From positions 3,473 to 67,472 of the forward strand of contig JAEZIQ010000105.1 of NCBI GenBank assembly GCA_023436605.1: a stretch of DNA of 64,000 nucleotides. The letters run 5' to 3'. The stretch comes from Actinomycetes bacterium. Lineage in GTDB: Bacteria > Actinomycetota > Thermoleophilia > Solirubrobacterales > 70-9. Each line of letters starts with the position of its first letter. Position 1 is the stretch's first letter. Made by a program: the position numbers and the translations under genes. Positions 7,814-16,854 of the stretch are shown one piece after another. The notes beneath the pieces are model-generated. The model was not told the DNA's origin, ran no database searches, and saw nothing but the letters and a program-made list of their open reading frames with translations.

Positions 7814-10800
7814 ACCCCGGGACGGAACCGATTGCCGAGCGCAAACAGGTCTCCGTCCTGTTCTGTGACGTGGTCGACTCACTGACCCTCGCCGGACGAC
7901 TCGATCCTGAGGTCTGGCGCGGAATCCTTACGGAGTTCCTGGAGATATTCCGTGAGGAGGTCGAACGACTCGACGGCACCGTCGACAAGTTCACGGGGGA
8001 CGGGGCAATGGCGATCTTCGGAGCGCCTGTGGCCCAGGAGGACCACGCGGTGAGAATCTGCCGCGCGGCCCTCCGTCTCCGTGATCGCCTCGACCGTTTC
8101 GCCGCCGGGCTGAATGAACGCGAGGGAATCACTTTCGCGGTCCGCACCGGGATCAATTCGGGCGAGGTCGTGGTCGGTACGGTCGAGGCATCCGGGGGCG
8201 ACTACACGGCGATCGGGCCGGTGGTGGGGATCGCTTCCCGAATGGAACAGATCGCCGCTCCGGGCGGGATCTGCCTGAGTGCCGACACCGCCCGGCTGGT
8301 CAACGGCCTCTTCGAAACCCGCAAGGAGCAGCCGGTGAAGGTAAAGGGGGTCGCCGATCCGGTCGAGGTCCACAGCCTCGTGGCCGAGACCAGCTCGGGG
8401 TCCCGGCGCCGGTCGGTTTCCGCAGCTCTCGTCTCGCGGACCGGGGAGCTGGCAACCCTGGAACGAGCGCTCGAGGATTCCCGGATCAGGGGTCAGCTGG
8501 TCGCGATAGAGGGCGACGTCGGCATGGGCAAGACCAGACTGTGCGCCGAGTTCGCCGAACTCTGTCGCCGCCGCGGGGTCAGGGTCACCGAGGGGCGGGG
8601 ATACTCCAGCGGCAGTGAGGTACCTCTCTGGCCGGTTCGAGAACTGCTCCGTAGCTGGTTCGAACTGGGGGAGAGCGATCCGCCAGCGGCCGTACGGGCC
8701 CGGATCCTTTCCAGCCTGGGCGCGGACTGGGACGAGGTCGACGACGCCGTCGCGGTGCTTCAGGACTTCCTCGGTTCCCCCCGTTCGGCCGGGGATCTCC
8801 GGCGCACGATCAACCCGGAAGAGAGGCAGCGGCTCCTCTTCGCGGCGATCCGCCGCATCCTCACCGGACCGGCAAAGACCGAAGTGGGGGTGCTGATCAT
8901 CGAGGACCTGCACTGGATCGATCCCGGCAGCGAAGCTTTCCTCTCCCGGGTTTTGGAGCTTTTGCCCGAGTCGCGCACGCTCGTGGTCGTCAACTTCAGG
9001 ACGGGCTACCAGGGCGATTGGGCCCGTGACCGGAACTTCAGAAGGCTCATCCTCGAGCCGTTCAGCGAAGACGAGGCCGGCCTCTTCTTTGAGCGACTCG
9101 TCGGTTGCGACGAGTCACTCCGGGGGCTGCCGTCGCTCATCTGGGAGAAGACCAGGGGCAACCCGCTGTTTGTCGAGGAAGTCATCCAGGCGATGCTCGA
9201 CGAGGGCGCGCTCGCCGGAAAACAGGATTCGTACCGGCTGAACAGGCCCGTCGGCCAGATCGAGATTCCGGCCACGGTCCAGGCCGTTCTCGCCGCGCGC
9301 ATCGACCGCCTGCCCGCCCCTGAAAAGGAAGTGCTCGGCAGCGCAGCAGTGATCGGCCAACGGTTCGGCCGGCCCGTGCTGGAAGCGATCGCTAAGCAGG
9401 ATGGCGAAGAGCTGGACCGGATCCTCGAGTCGCTCGAAGCGGCGGATCTCATCTTCCGCCCGGTTCGTGCCCGGACCCAGGAATTCGAGTTCGAACACGG
9501 GCTGGTCCAGGAAGTCGCGTACACCAGTCAGCTCCGGGAACGCCGCGCGGAACTTCACCAAAGGGTGGCAGATGCGATCGAGGCCCTGGCCGGAGATCGG
9601 GGGGACGAATCGGCCGCCCTGGCCGCCTATCACCGCGAAGGGGCCGGCCAGCACGCGGAAGCCATCGTTGCCCTGGCACGGGCTGCGACCTGGGCCGGGC
9701 AACATCACCCGGACGACGCGATCAGGCATTGGCGACGGATCCGGTGGCTCATCCGCTCGATGGACCGGACCCCGGAGATCGACCAGATCGCAATGCAGGG
9801 ATGCCTCTGGACCCTCCAGTTCGGATGGCGGCTCGGACTGGGGGAGGATGTCTCGGCCGAAGGTCTGAGGCTCGCCGATAGCTCCGGCGAGCCTGCCGCG
9901 AAGGTCGTGATGCTCGGCGCGGTCAGCCTCGCCCGGGGCATGCTCGGTGATCTTGACGTCGCCCTCCAGACCAGCCACGAAGGTGTGGCGCTGGCCGAGC
10001 GGATCGGCCGGCGCCGACAGCTCCAGCCCGCCACACCGACCTGGTACTGGAACGCAGCCGCCGGAAACCTCGAACTGGCCCTCGAAGAGATCGACGAGTT
10101 CCTCGCCGAAAACGCCGATCGCTACGAGATTGGCCGCAACATGGTCGGGTTCTCCCTGCCGATCTTCCTCACGTATTTCCGCGGCCAGATCCTCTGCGAC
10201 ATGGGGCGGATCACCGGAGCCGAGCGTTCTTTCCGCCGTGCCCTGCAGCTGGCCGAGGAGCACGACGAACTTGAAAGTCTGGGATGGGCCCATTCCTGTC
10301 TCGGTGCGATCGAATGGTACGGAGCCGAAATCGGCGAGGAAGCGGTGGAACACGGGCGGCTGGGGGTGGCGACAGGGGAACGTCTCGGCAGTCCATTTTC
10401 GACCGTGACTTCCCTGTGGCTTCTCTCCCTGGCCCATTCGGCCCGTGGCGAGTGGAACGAGGCGATCGAAGCGGCCGAAGCTAGCCGGGATCGCATGAAC
10501 GGAACCGGCACTGGAACCCAGTATGCGGGTATGGCACAGGTGGCGCTCGCGGAAGGACGGCTCGGCGCGGGGGACATCTGGGGCGCGCTTCGGGCAGCCC
10601 GTGGCGGAGTTGCCGCGGCAGTCAAGAGAGGAGCGAAGATCTCGGTTGCCCGCTCCCGGGTCACGCTCGGCCGGGTGCTCCTCGCGGCCGGTGACTACAC
10701 CGAGTCCCGGGGCCAGTTGATGATGGCGATCGAACTGGGTTCCGGCGTCGAGCGCGCCACGACCCCTCGCGCCTACGAGGCCCTCGCCGACCTCGCGGCT

Positions 10801-10965
10801 GTCCAGGGCGACGGGCAGGAGAGGCTCCGCTGTCTCGAACTGGCCTTTCGGGATTACTCGTCGGGCGGCGCCACCACCCATCGTCGCCGCGTTGAAACGG
10901 CCCTCGGGAGGATCGTTCGGGATCGCCCGCCGGGTCCGAAGGTTCCCACTTACCGATCAACGTGA
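7810..10965 (+). CDS. Cyclase-homology domain / AAA ATPase / TPR signalling protein
   Basis: A 1051-residue cytoplasmic three-part protein. Residues 12-190 are a class III nucleotide-cyclase domain. It has metal aspartates D20 (LFCDVVDS) and D64 (KFTGDGAMAIFG) and the purine-contact lysine K60. The second substrate-specifying position is proline (P137) and the catalytic asparagine position is glycine (G140) in AIGPVVGIASRME, although R144 is kept. Residues about 210-520 form an AAA_16-type ATPase with Walker A EGDVGMGKTRL and Walker B VGVLIIEDLHWID. Residues about 600-1030 are helical TPR-like repeats. The substitutions suggest weak or absent cyclase activity, so the domain may only bind nucleotide. 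Its start overlaps the methyltransferase stop. Confidence 0.85.
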   Translation: MNPGTEPIAERKQVSVLFCDVVDSLTLAGRLDPEVWRGILTEFLEIFREEVERLDGTVDKFTGDGAMAIFGAPVAQEDHAVRICRAALRLRDRLDRFAAGLNEREGITFAVRTGINSGEVVVGTVEASGGDYTAIGPVVGIASRMEQIAAPGGICLSADTARLVNGLFETRKEQPVKVKGVADPVEVHSLVAETSSGSRRRSVSAALVSRTGELATLERALEDSRIRGQLVAIEGDVGMGKTRLCAEFAELCRRRGVRVTEGRGYSSGSEVPLWPVRELLRSWFELGESDPPAAVRARILSSLGADWDEVDDAVAVLQDFLGSPRSAGDLRRTINPEERQRLLFAAIRRILTGPAKTEVGVLIIEDLHWIDPGSEAFLSRVLELLPESRTLVVVNFRTGYQGDWARDRNFRRLILEPFSEDEAGLFFERLVGCDESLRGLPSLIWEKTRGNPLFVEEVIQAMLDEGALAGKQDSYRLNRPVGQIEIPATVQAVLAARIDRLPAPEKEVLGSAAVIGQRFGRPVLEAIAKQDGEELDRILESLEAADLIFRPVRARTQEFEFEHGLVQEVAYTSQLRERRAELHQRVADAIEALAGDRGDESAALAAYHREGAGQHAEAIVALARAATWAGQHHPDDAIRHWRRIRWLIRSMDRTPEIDQIAMQGCLWTLQFGWRLGLGEDVSAEGLRLADSSGEPAAKVVMLGAVSLARGMLGDLDVALQTSHEGVALAERIGRRRQLQPATPTWYWNAAAGNLELALEEIDEFLAENADRYEIGRNMVGFSLPIFLTYFRGQILCDMGRITGAERSFRRALQLAEEHDELESLGWAHSCLGAIEWYGAEIGEEAVEHGRLGVATGERLGSPFSTVTSLWLLSLAHSARGEWNEAIEAAEASRDRMNGTGTGTQYAGMAQVALAEGRLGAGDIWGALRAARGGVAAAVKRGAKISVARSRVTLGRVLLAAGDYTESRGQLMMAIELGSGVERATTPRAYEALADLAAVQGDGQERLRCLELAFRDYSSGGATTHRRRVETALGRIVRDRPPGPKVPTYRST

Positions 10966-10987
10966 GGTAAGCTTCTTTTCGCGGGAT

Positions 10988-11020
10988 GATCGAACCACGA
11001 TCAGCCAGTCGGGCTGACTG
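10988..11020. promoter_or_regulatory. Two tandem inverted repeats before gene 11036
   Basis: GATCG-AACCA-CGATC (10988-11002) and CAGTC-GGGCT-GACTG (11006-11020) are both perfect 5+5+5 inverted repeats. They lie back to back just before the AGGGGGA ribosome-binding site. They could be operators or leader hairpins. Confidence 0.4.
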
Positions 11021-11035
11021 ACCCAGGGGGACTCA

Positions 11036-11887
11036 ATGAAGGCAGTACGCGGAGTGAGCTTCAAGACTGTGATGTCGTTCGTCGGGACGGTATCGGTGGT
11101 ACTTGCGTTGAACGGTGTGCTGATCGGCACGGCCTCGGCGAGTGGCAAAGTCGACCGGGTCGCGGTCGTGAGCCAGTCTGGAAAGAAGGCGCTGGTGAGC
11201 GGGTCTCTGCCCAAATGTCCGACCGGCGCGAGGCGCACTGTCGCGGTTAGCTTGACCCAGTCCGGCAAGACGGCAAAGGGCACCTGGCGGGCCAGGTGCC
11301 AGGGCGGCATTCAGGCCTGGTCGGCGGTTCTCAAGACCAGCGGTGCCCGGATCGCCTCAGGTCCGGCAAGGGTCACGGCGCTGGTCGTCTACCGCTTCGG
11401 AAAGCAGCGCACCAGCCGCAAGATCGTCAGGCGGGTCCGGCTGCGGACCAAGGCGGGCAATCATCCTCCCGGGGATCGACCGATCATGGTCGGCGTGACC
11501 TTTCGCCTGCCGGCGGGTTATGAGGTCTACGTCGAAGGGGGCGGCGCTGGCACGAAGCGAAGCAGTTGTACCCGGGATGAGACGGTTGAACTATTCACCA
11601 GCGATGGTGGCGCGAAGCGGATCCTGTTTCAGTTCATCGCCAAGGACGGCGGCGGCTGCAGCCTCCTAGAGAGCTACAACCAGGTCTGGGTCGCGGTCGA
11701 CGGTCCCGGGACCAAAGACCTGGGCGGGTACTTCTGGCTCGGGCAAAAATCTTCGGGACACCCGTACTTCGCAAGCTGCAAGGTGAGGGTCGAGAACGTG
11801 TTCGACAGCTACGACTGGATCAACGCCTGGACCGGTCTCCGGTGCACGCAACCTGGTGACTGGGAACTGGATGTCACCCTGCCGTAG
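11036..11887 (+). CDS. Secreted protein of unknown function
   Basis: A 283-residue exported protein. The signal peptide covers about residues 1-36 (KTVMSFVGTVSVVLALNGVL, then GTASASG). The mature part is basic in its first 110 residues, with a CPTGARRTVAVSL motif. A 120-residue C-terminal globular domain contains four cysteines (RSSCTRDE, GGGCSLLES, FASCKVRVE, LRCTQPG), which may form two disulfides outside the cell. I do not recognise the family. The start has a clear AGGGGGA site eight bases upstream. It is followed by another surface-protein gene, and two inverted repeats lie in its leader. Confidence 0.75.
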   Translation: MKAVRGVSFKTVMSFVGTVSVVLALNGVLIGTASASGKVDRVAVVSQSGKKALVSGSLPKCPTGARRTVAVSLTQSGKTAKGTWRARCQGGIQAWSAVLKTSGARIASGPARVTALVVYRFGKQRTSRKIVRRVRLRTKAGNHPPGDRPIMVGVTFRLPAGYEVYVEGGGAGTKRSSCTRDETVELFTSDGGAKRILFQFIAKDGGGCSLLESYNQVWVAVDGPGTKDLGGYFWLGQKSSGHPYFASCKVRVENVFDSYDWINAWTGLRCTQPGDWELDVTLP

Positions 11888-12015
11888 GCGTCCGCTCGTC
11901 TTCATCGGCAGCGTCCCTGCGGGCCCACCGAGTTTTCTCGGTCCGACGTGTTTGATGGGGTATAACGCGGGTACCCTTAGGCGATCTATACGCCGCTTGA
12001 GGATTTGGAGGCAGG

Positions 12016-15000
12016 GTGTCTCAGCTATCGCGTCGTGGCCAGAGTCTCTGGCTGCTTGCTGTTTCGTTCGGGATCGGACTTGGTTTACTCGCAGGAAACT
12101 GCGTCTCGCAGGGGGCCGTTCCTGACCCGGGTCCGAATACTGCCGTGGTCCGGGTCTTCGTGGGTGGTGACCGGGCGACGCCTACAACAATCGCACCCCT
12201 GGCCGGCGCCAGATTCGGGCTTTTCGATACGGAGCCGGGAAACTACGACCCGTTCGACGGCTACACGAGCGACACTCCGCTCTACACATGTACTTCTGAC
12301 GCGGACGGCGACTGTGTCTTCGAGGTTCCGATCCGGAGCGAGGGGCAGGTTTCCCCCGGGACCAAGCTCTGGGTCGCGCCGCTCGAGGGGCCACCCCGCA
12401 GCGGCATCCAATGGTTCGCCAATCCGGTCTGGCAAACCGGGCCGGGGAACGCCTCCCAGACTGATCAGACCCGTCACGTCTTCCAGACTCCGGCGCTTTA
12501 CGCCAACCAGACCTACCTCTCGGGCTCGAACGGCTTCATAAGCCAACCTGGGGTCCAGACCAGTCCCCCGAAATCCGTCGGGAACTACACCCGGCGGATC
12601 GATTCGGGCGGTGTCTGGCCGTTGTCCAGGAGGGACCCAGATCTTCCGCCTCAATGCGGCCTTAATGTAGCTCTTGAAGTCGATTTATCCGGTTCCATGA
12701 ACGGATCGGTGCCGGCCCTGAAGACGGCGATGGATGCGTTTGTGGCTGCGCTGCGGGGCACTCCCTCCCGAGCGGCACTGCTCACTTTCTCAACCAACAC
12801 TCCGGCCAACAACGCAGGGCCCAACACGCAGCTCCAATCGGTCGCCACGACCGCGGACGCCAACGCTTTCAGATCGCTCTACTCGGGTTGGACCAACGCT
12901 ACGGCCAACGGTTGGACCAACTGGGACACGGCCCTCGATGCCGCCGCCTCTTCGAACGTAGCGAGCGCCGCCGACGATCAGTTTGACCTCGTCGTCTTCA
13001 TGACGGACGGCAACCCCACGGTCTACTCACCGATCAACGGGTCCATCCCGACCCGAAGCGGCTACACCCGTTTCCGTGAGATCGGAAACGCGGTTGCTTC
13101 GGCGAACCGACTGAAAGCCACGGGTGGGATCATTGACGGCCCGAACCTGGAAGGGGGGACCAGGGTCCTCGCCGTCGGCGTCGGTGCCGGACTGAACGAA
13201 GGTTCCGACCGCAACCTGCGGTCAATCTCCGGCCGCACTGCGTACGACCCCTCGATTCCGATCGCCGATGTCGACTTCTATCGAGTCGATGACTACACCG
13301 AAGTGAGCCGGCGGCTGCGAGAGCTGTTCCTCTCGGCCTGTGCTCCGTCGGTTTCGGTGATCAAGCAGGTCATACCTAACGGCGGCACAATCGCCGACGC
13401 GTACACCCCGACCGACCCGTGGACCTATACCGCCACCCCGATCTCGGCCGGGTTGTCGATCGACCCTCCGTCGGCATCGACCAGCCCGGCCACCGGCGCG
13501 CTCAACTTCGATCTCGCGTTCGACGAGGAAACCTCGCCGGCCACCGTTGAGATCAACGAAACCCAGAAGCCAGGTCACACTCTCGTCCAGGTCGGTGGCA
13601 ACAACGCCGTTTGCGTCGACAAAAGCGAGGATGACAATCCAGTCCCGGTCACCAACCAGGGCGCGAACGGTTTCCGGGTAAGTCTCGGTCTGCAATCTGC
13701 GGTCAGTTGCATCGTCTACAACGAGGAGCCGGACCTCAGCAACAGTTCGGTTCAAGTTGAAAAGCGGTGGCGAATCAACACGAGCCAGGGCACCGAGGTG
13801 TTCGAGAACGGTTCCCAGCCCTCGTACCTGCAGGCAGATATGACGCTGACTGGGCCCGACTCGGACACTCCGCGGCTCCAGCCTTGGGGCATACCCCGAT
13901 CCGGATACCAGGCTGGCGACATCGCCAGCTTCGACGAGGATGTGACGGTCGACCTGCCCGGTTGCGAGTTCACCGGAGCGACGATTCAGCGGGGCGAAGA
14001 GGGGGCGCGGTCTTCCCTGGACCTGAGCGATCCTCAGTACCAGCTTGAACTCCTGGCCGGAACCAACGAGTTCATCGCTCTCAATGACATTGTCTGCCAC
14101 AGCAACCTGAGGCTTCTGAAACAGGTGGAAGGAGGACCGGCAGATCCGCTGGCCTGGACTCTCAGAGCTATCGAACCGACGGGGGCGCTGCCCGGCCCGA
14201 ACGGGACCAGCGGCATTTCCTCGGAGGTCACCGACTCGGTCACCTACCAGTTGGCCGAAGCTTCGGATCCCGCAGATCCTTTCCTGTACAACTTCAAGCA
14301 GTCCGACTTCCGCAGCCGGCCGCTGGCCAATCCGTTATCGACCGGGTCCATGACCTGCAACGTCGACGCCGGAAGCGGTGACGCGATGGGTGGTGACGGG
14401 GGAGTGGTGGTGCCCCGCGGCCAGAACGTGACGTGCATCGCGATCAACCGGACCTCCAGAATCGGCATCGTCAAGGTGGTCAAGGGCGGCAACGCGCGTC
14501 CTGGCGACTTCCAGTTCACCGCCAGGCCGATCGATCCGGATCCGGCAGAGGTACCGGTTCAGCAACTGCAGGGGGCCAGCTCGCCGGGCAGTGTGATCAA
14601 CGTACGCCCGGAACAGCGTTACCGCATTTCCGAGTCGTCCAAGCCGGGGCGATACAAGCTGACGAGCCTCAAATGCACGGTCAACGGCGACGCCGTTTCA
14701 CCTCGAAACATCGTCCTGCCCGCCAGCGCAGTGGCACGATGTCGCGCGGTCAACTCTTTCTCGTCACAAGCCCGGGTAACGGTGGCCAAGAAGGCGAACC
14801 GGAAACGGGTGCGACGCGGACAAATGATCAAGTACCGGATCGTGGTGCGCTCCGTGGGGCGGGATGCGGCGAGGAACGTCATTGTGTGCGACCGGCTCCC
14901 GAGGGGCTTGATCTTCGTCAGGGCACCCGGGTCACGATTCAACGACGGGCGGGTTTGCTGGACGATCCAGAGTCTGCCGGCCGGGGCACGCCGGATACTT

Positions 15001-15147
15001 AACGTGATCATGAGGGTGCCCCAAGTGGGGCGGACCCACCGGATCAGGAACCGGGTGTGGATCGACGGATCCAACGTGACGCCGAAGGGTGACGTCGCGA
15101 ACGTAGTGGCGGTGAGCGTCGCGCCAAGGCCCCCGTTCACCGGATGA
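12016..15147 (+). CDS. Large secreted VWA / DUF11 surface protein
   Basis: A 1043-residue exported protein. The signal peptide is about residues 1-34. An N-terminal beta domain (40-200) is followed by a von Willebrand factor A domain from about 216 to 440, with the MIDAS motif DLSGS at 223-227 and the later FMTDGNPTVYS. Several SpaA/prealbumin-like beta domains follow, marked by cysteine-containing edges such as SCIVYNEEP, DIVCHSNLRLLKQVEGG and TCIAINRTSRIGIVKVVKGG. A DUF11-type domain (about 919-1040, VTVAKKANRKRVRRGQMI) ends the protein. No LPXTG motif or C-terminal membrane helix is visible, so the anchoring mode is unknown. The GTG start has GGAGG six bases upstream. Adhesion or matrix binding is inferred from the domains. 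An L,D-transpeptidase gene begins seven bases downstream. Confidence 0.85.
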   Translation: MSQLSRRGQSLWLLAVSFGIGLGLLAGNCVSQGAVPDPGPNTAVVRVFVGGDRATPTTIAPLAGARFGLFDTEPGNYDPFDGYTSDTPLYTCTSDADGDCVFEVPIRSEGQVSPGTKLWVAPLEGPPRSGIQWFANPVWQTGPGNASQTDQTRHVFQTPALYANQTYLSGSNGFISQPGVQTSPPKSVGNYTRRIDSGGVWPLSRRDPDLPPQCGLNVALEVDLSGSMNGSVPALKTAMDAFVAALRGTPSRAALLTFSTNTPANNAGPNTQLQSVATTADANAFRSLYSGWTNATANGWTNWDTALDAAASSNVASAADDQFDLVVFMTDGNPTVYSPINGSIPTRSGYTRFREIGNAVASANRLKATGGIIDGPNLEGGTRVLAVGVGAGLNEGSDRNLRSISGRTAYDPSIPIADVDFYRVDDYTEVSRRLRELFLSACAPSVSVIKQVIPNGGTIADAYTPTDPWTYTATPISAGLSIDPPSASTSPATGALNFDLAFDEETSPATVEINETQKPGHTLVQVGGNNAVCVDKSEDDNPVPVTNQGANGFRVSLGLQSAVSCIVYNEEPDLSNSSVQVEKRWRINTSQGTEVFENGSQPSYLQADMTLTGPDSDTPRLQPWGIPRSGYQAGDIASFDEDVTVDLPGCEFTGATIQRGEEGARSSLDLSDPQYQLELLAGTNEFIALNDIVCHSNLRLLKQVEGGPADPLAWTLRAIEPTGALPGPNGTSGISSEVTDSVTYQLAEASDPADPFLYNFKQSDFRSRPLANPLSTGSMTCNVDAGSGDAMGGDGGVVVPRGQNVTCIAINRTSRIGIVKVVKGGNARPGDFQFTARPIDPDPAEVPVQQLQGASSPGSVINVRPEQRYRISESSKPGRYKLTSLKCTVNGDAVSPRNIVLPASAVARCRAVNSFSSQARVTVAKKANRKRVRRGQMIKYRIVVRSVGRDAARNVIVCDRLPRGLIFVRAPGSRFNDGRVCWTIQSLPAGARRILNVIMRVPQVGRTHRIRNRVWIDGSNVTPKGDVANVVAVSVAPRPPFTG

Positions 15148-15154
15148 GTTTCCG

Positions 15155-15892
15155 GTGAGTCACCGCGCCTTCACCTGCTTGGCGGTGGGGGTGGTCGTTG
15201 TTTGCGGTTGGGCCGGCCCCACGGCCGGGGCCGAAACCCGGACCGGTGGGGTCAGTCCACCAACCTGGGAGGTGCTCTCGAGAGGAGTTGCGTTCTCCAA
15301 CTCGGCCCATCCCGTTCGAACGTCGCGAGTCAGGGTCCGTCCCTCGAGAAAGGCCAGAATCATCGACCGTCTTCGCTTGTTCACCGAGGATGGTTTTGCG
15401 GAGATCTACCTGCTGCTGCTTCGTCGCACGACCCGCCACGGAACATGGATCCGGATCGGCCTGCCGGGCCGTCCGAACGGGCGCAAGGGATGGGTGCCAA
15501 GGAGCGCCCTAGGTGGTTTTCGACGGTCCACCGGGGCCGTGGTGATCAACCGAGCGGCCCGGAGACTAACCTTCTTTCGGGGTGGTCGAGTAAGTTGGTC
15601 GGCCCCGGCCGGAATCGGTGCCCCCGGCACGCCGACACCCGCCGGCAGGTTCTGGGTGCGAGAACAGTTCCCGGTCCGACCCGGCAGCATCTACGGCAGC
15701 TACGCGTTCGGCACCTCGGCCTACTCGCGCCTGAGCGAGTGGCCCGGTGGCGGGGTCATCGGCATCCACGGCACCGATAGTCCCTGGCTGATTCCCGGCC
15801 GGCCCTCACACGGCTGTATCCGTCTCCGCAACGCGGCGATCCGCAGGCTGGCCGGTCAGCTCACCACGGGAGCCACAGTCCTGATCAGATGA
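15155..15892 (+). CDS. Secreted L,D-transpeptidase (YkuD domain)
   Basis: A 245-residue exported enzyme. The signal peptide is about residues 1-27, followed by an SH3-like linker region (residues 45-120). The YkuD catalytic domain (about 127-245) carries IGIHGTD and the active-site block SHGCIRLRN with the nucleophilic cysteine. Such enzymes form 3-3 cross-links in peptidoglycan and in some bacteria attach proteins to the wall. The GTG start lies seven bases after the stop of the VWA surface protein, so the two are probably one transcript. A role in fixing that protein to the wall is an inference from this arrangement. Confidence 0.9.
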   Translation: MSHRAFTCLAVGVVVVCGWAGPTAGAETRTGGVSPPTWEVLSRGVAFSNSAHPVRTSRVRVRPSRKARIIDRLRLFTEDGFAEIYLLLLRRTTRHGTWIRIGLPGRPNGRKGWVPRSALGGFRRSTGAVVINRAARRLTFFRGGRVSWSAPAGIGAPGTPTPAGRFWVREQFPVRPGSIYGSYAFGTSAYSRLSEWPGGGVIGIHGTDSPWLIPGRPSHGCIRLRNAAIRRLAGQLTTGATVLIR

Positions 15893-15915
15893 CTTCACGC
15901 CTGGCATCGGGTCCG

Positions 15916-15921
15916 TAGAGT
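15916..15921 (+). promoter_or_regulatory. -10 box TAGAGT for leaderless MYG1 gene
   Basis: TAGAGT is followed by seven bases and then ATG 15929; there is no Shine-Dalgarno sequence. TTCACG at 15894-15899 is a possible weak -35 element with a 16-base spacer. Confidence 0.6.
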
Positions 15922-15928
15922 CGCCGGC

Positions 15929-16807
15929 ATGCTGATCGCCACACACAACGGTTCCTTCCATGCCGACGAAGTCTTCGCCATCGCGGCGATGAAGCTGTTG
16001 CCCGAACCGGTCGAAGTTCTGCGCACGCGTGACCGCGAGGTTCTGGCCGAAGCCGATATGCGAATCGATGTCGGTTTCCGTTATGACCCGTCCAATGGCG
16101 ATTTTGACCACCACCAGCGTGAGTTTGACCTCGCCCGGGAGAACGGCATCGGCTATGCCTCCTTCGGCCTGATCTGGCGGGAATTCGGCGCTCGGATCTG
16201 CGGCGATGCCGAGGTTGCCGAGGCGGTCGAGCAGACCCTGGTCCAGCCCGTTGATGCCAACGACACGGGTCAGCAGATCGCAAAGTCCCTGTTTGAGGGA
16301 GTGCGCCCGATGAACGTCAATGCCGTGATCGGCGGCTTCAACTCACGCTGGGACGAGGAGCTGAGCGATGAGCAGGAGCGGGAGCGTTTCGATGCCGCGC
16401 TCGATCTCGCCGGTGGAATCCTCGAGCGGGAGATCGCCTCGGCCACCTCCGGGCTAAAGGCGGTTCGGCTGGTGCGTGAGGCCATCGCCAGCGCCGACGA
16501 CCCGCGCGTCATCGAGCTCTCGCAAAACGTGCCGTGGAAGCAGGTCGTCGTCACCGAGTCACCCGAAGCGCTTTTCGTGATCTATCCGAAGCGGCAGGGC
16601 TTCGGGCTCGAAACGGTGCCCCGCGAGTTGGGCACGTTCGAGAACCGGCTCGACCTGCCGGCTGCCTGGGCCGGACTCGAACATGGCGAGCTGGCCGAAC
16701 TTACGGGAGTGCCCGACGCGCTTTTTTGCCATGCGAAGCGATTCCTGGTCGTCGCCAGATCGCGAGAAGGGATCGAAGCTCTGGCGTCACTGGCTGTCGA
16801 TCAGTGA
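15929..16807 (+). CDS. MYG1 family (UPF0160) putative exonuclease
   Basis: A 292-residue protein of the MYG1/UPF0160 family, related to DHH phosphoesterases. The N-terminus THNGSFHADEVFAIAAMKLL and the DHH-type motif GDFDHHQREF are both present, as are the family blocks DANDTGQQIA and VNAVIGGFNSRWDEE. Eukaryotic MYG1 is a 3'-5' RNA exonuclease; the bacterial role is not established. Length agrees with the family. The start is supported by a -10 box seven bases upstream. The gene stands alone and converges with the GAP-family gene. Confidence 0.9.
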   Translation: MLIATHNGSFHADEVFAIAAMKLLPEPVEVLRTRDREVLAEADMRIDVGFRYDPSNGDFDHHQREFDLARENGIGYASFGLIWREFGARICGDAEVAEAVEQTLVQPVDANDTGQQIAKSLFEGVRPMNVNAVIGGFNSRWDEELSDEQERERFDAALDLAGGILEREIASATSGLKAVRLVREAIASADDPRVIELSQNVPWKQVVVTESPEALFVIYPKRQGFGLETVPRELGTFENRLDLPAAWAGLEHGELAELTGVPDALFCHAKRFLVVARSREGIEALASLAVDQ

Positions 16808-16854
16808 CCGGAGTTCTTCAGGACGCGAGGGGTCTTCGAGCCTTCGGGTAGGCC

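Noticed and set aside
9115..10881. A 588-codon open frame on the minus strand
   Set aside because: It is antisense to the ATPase/TPR part of the cyclase-like protein and has no domain of its own.
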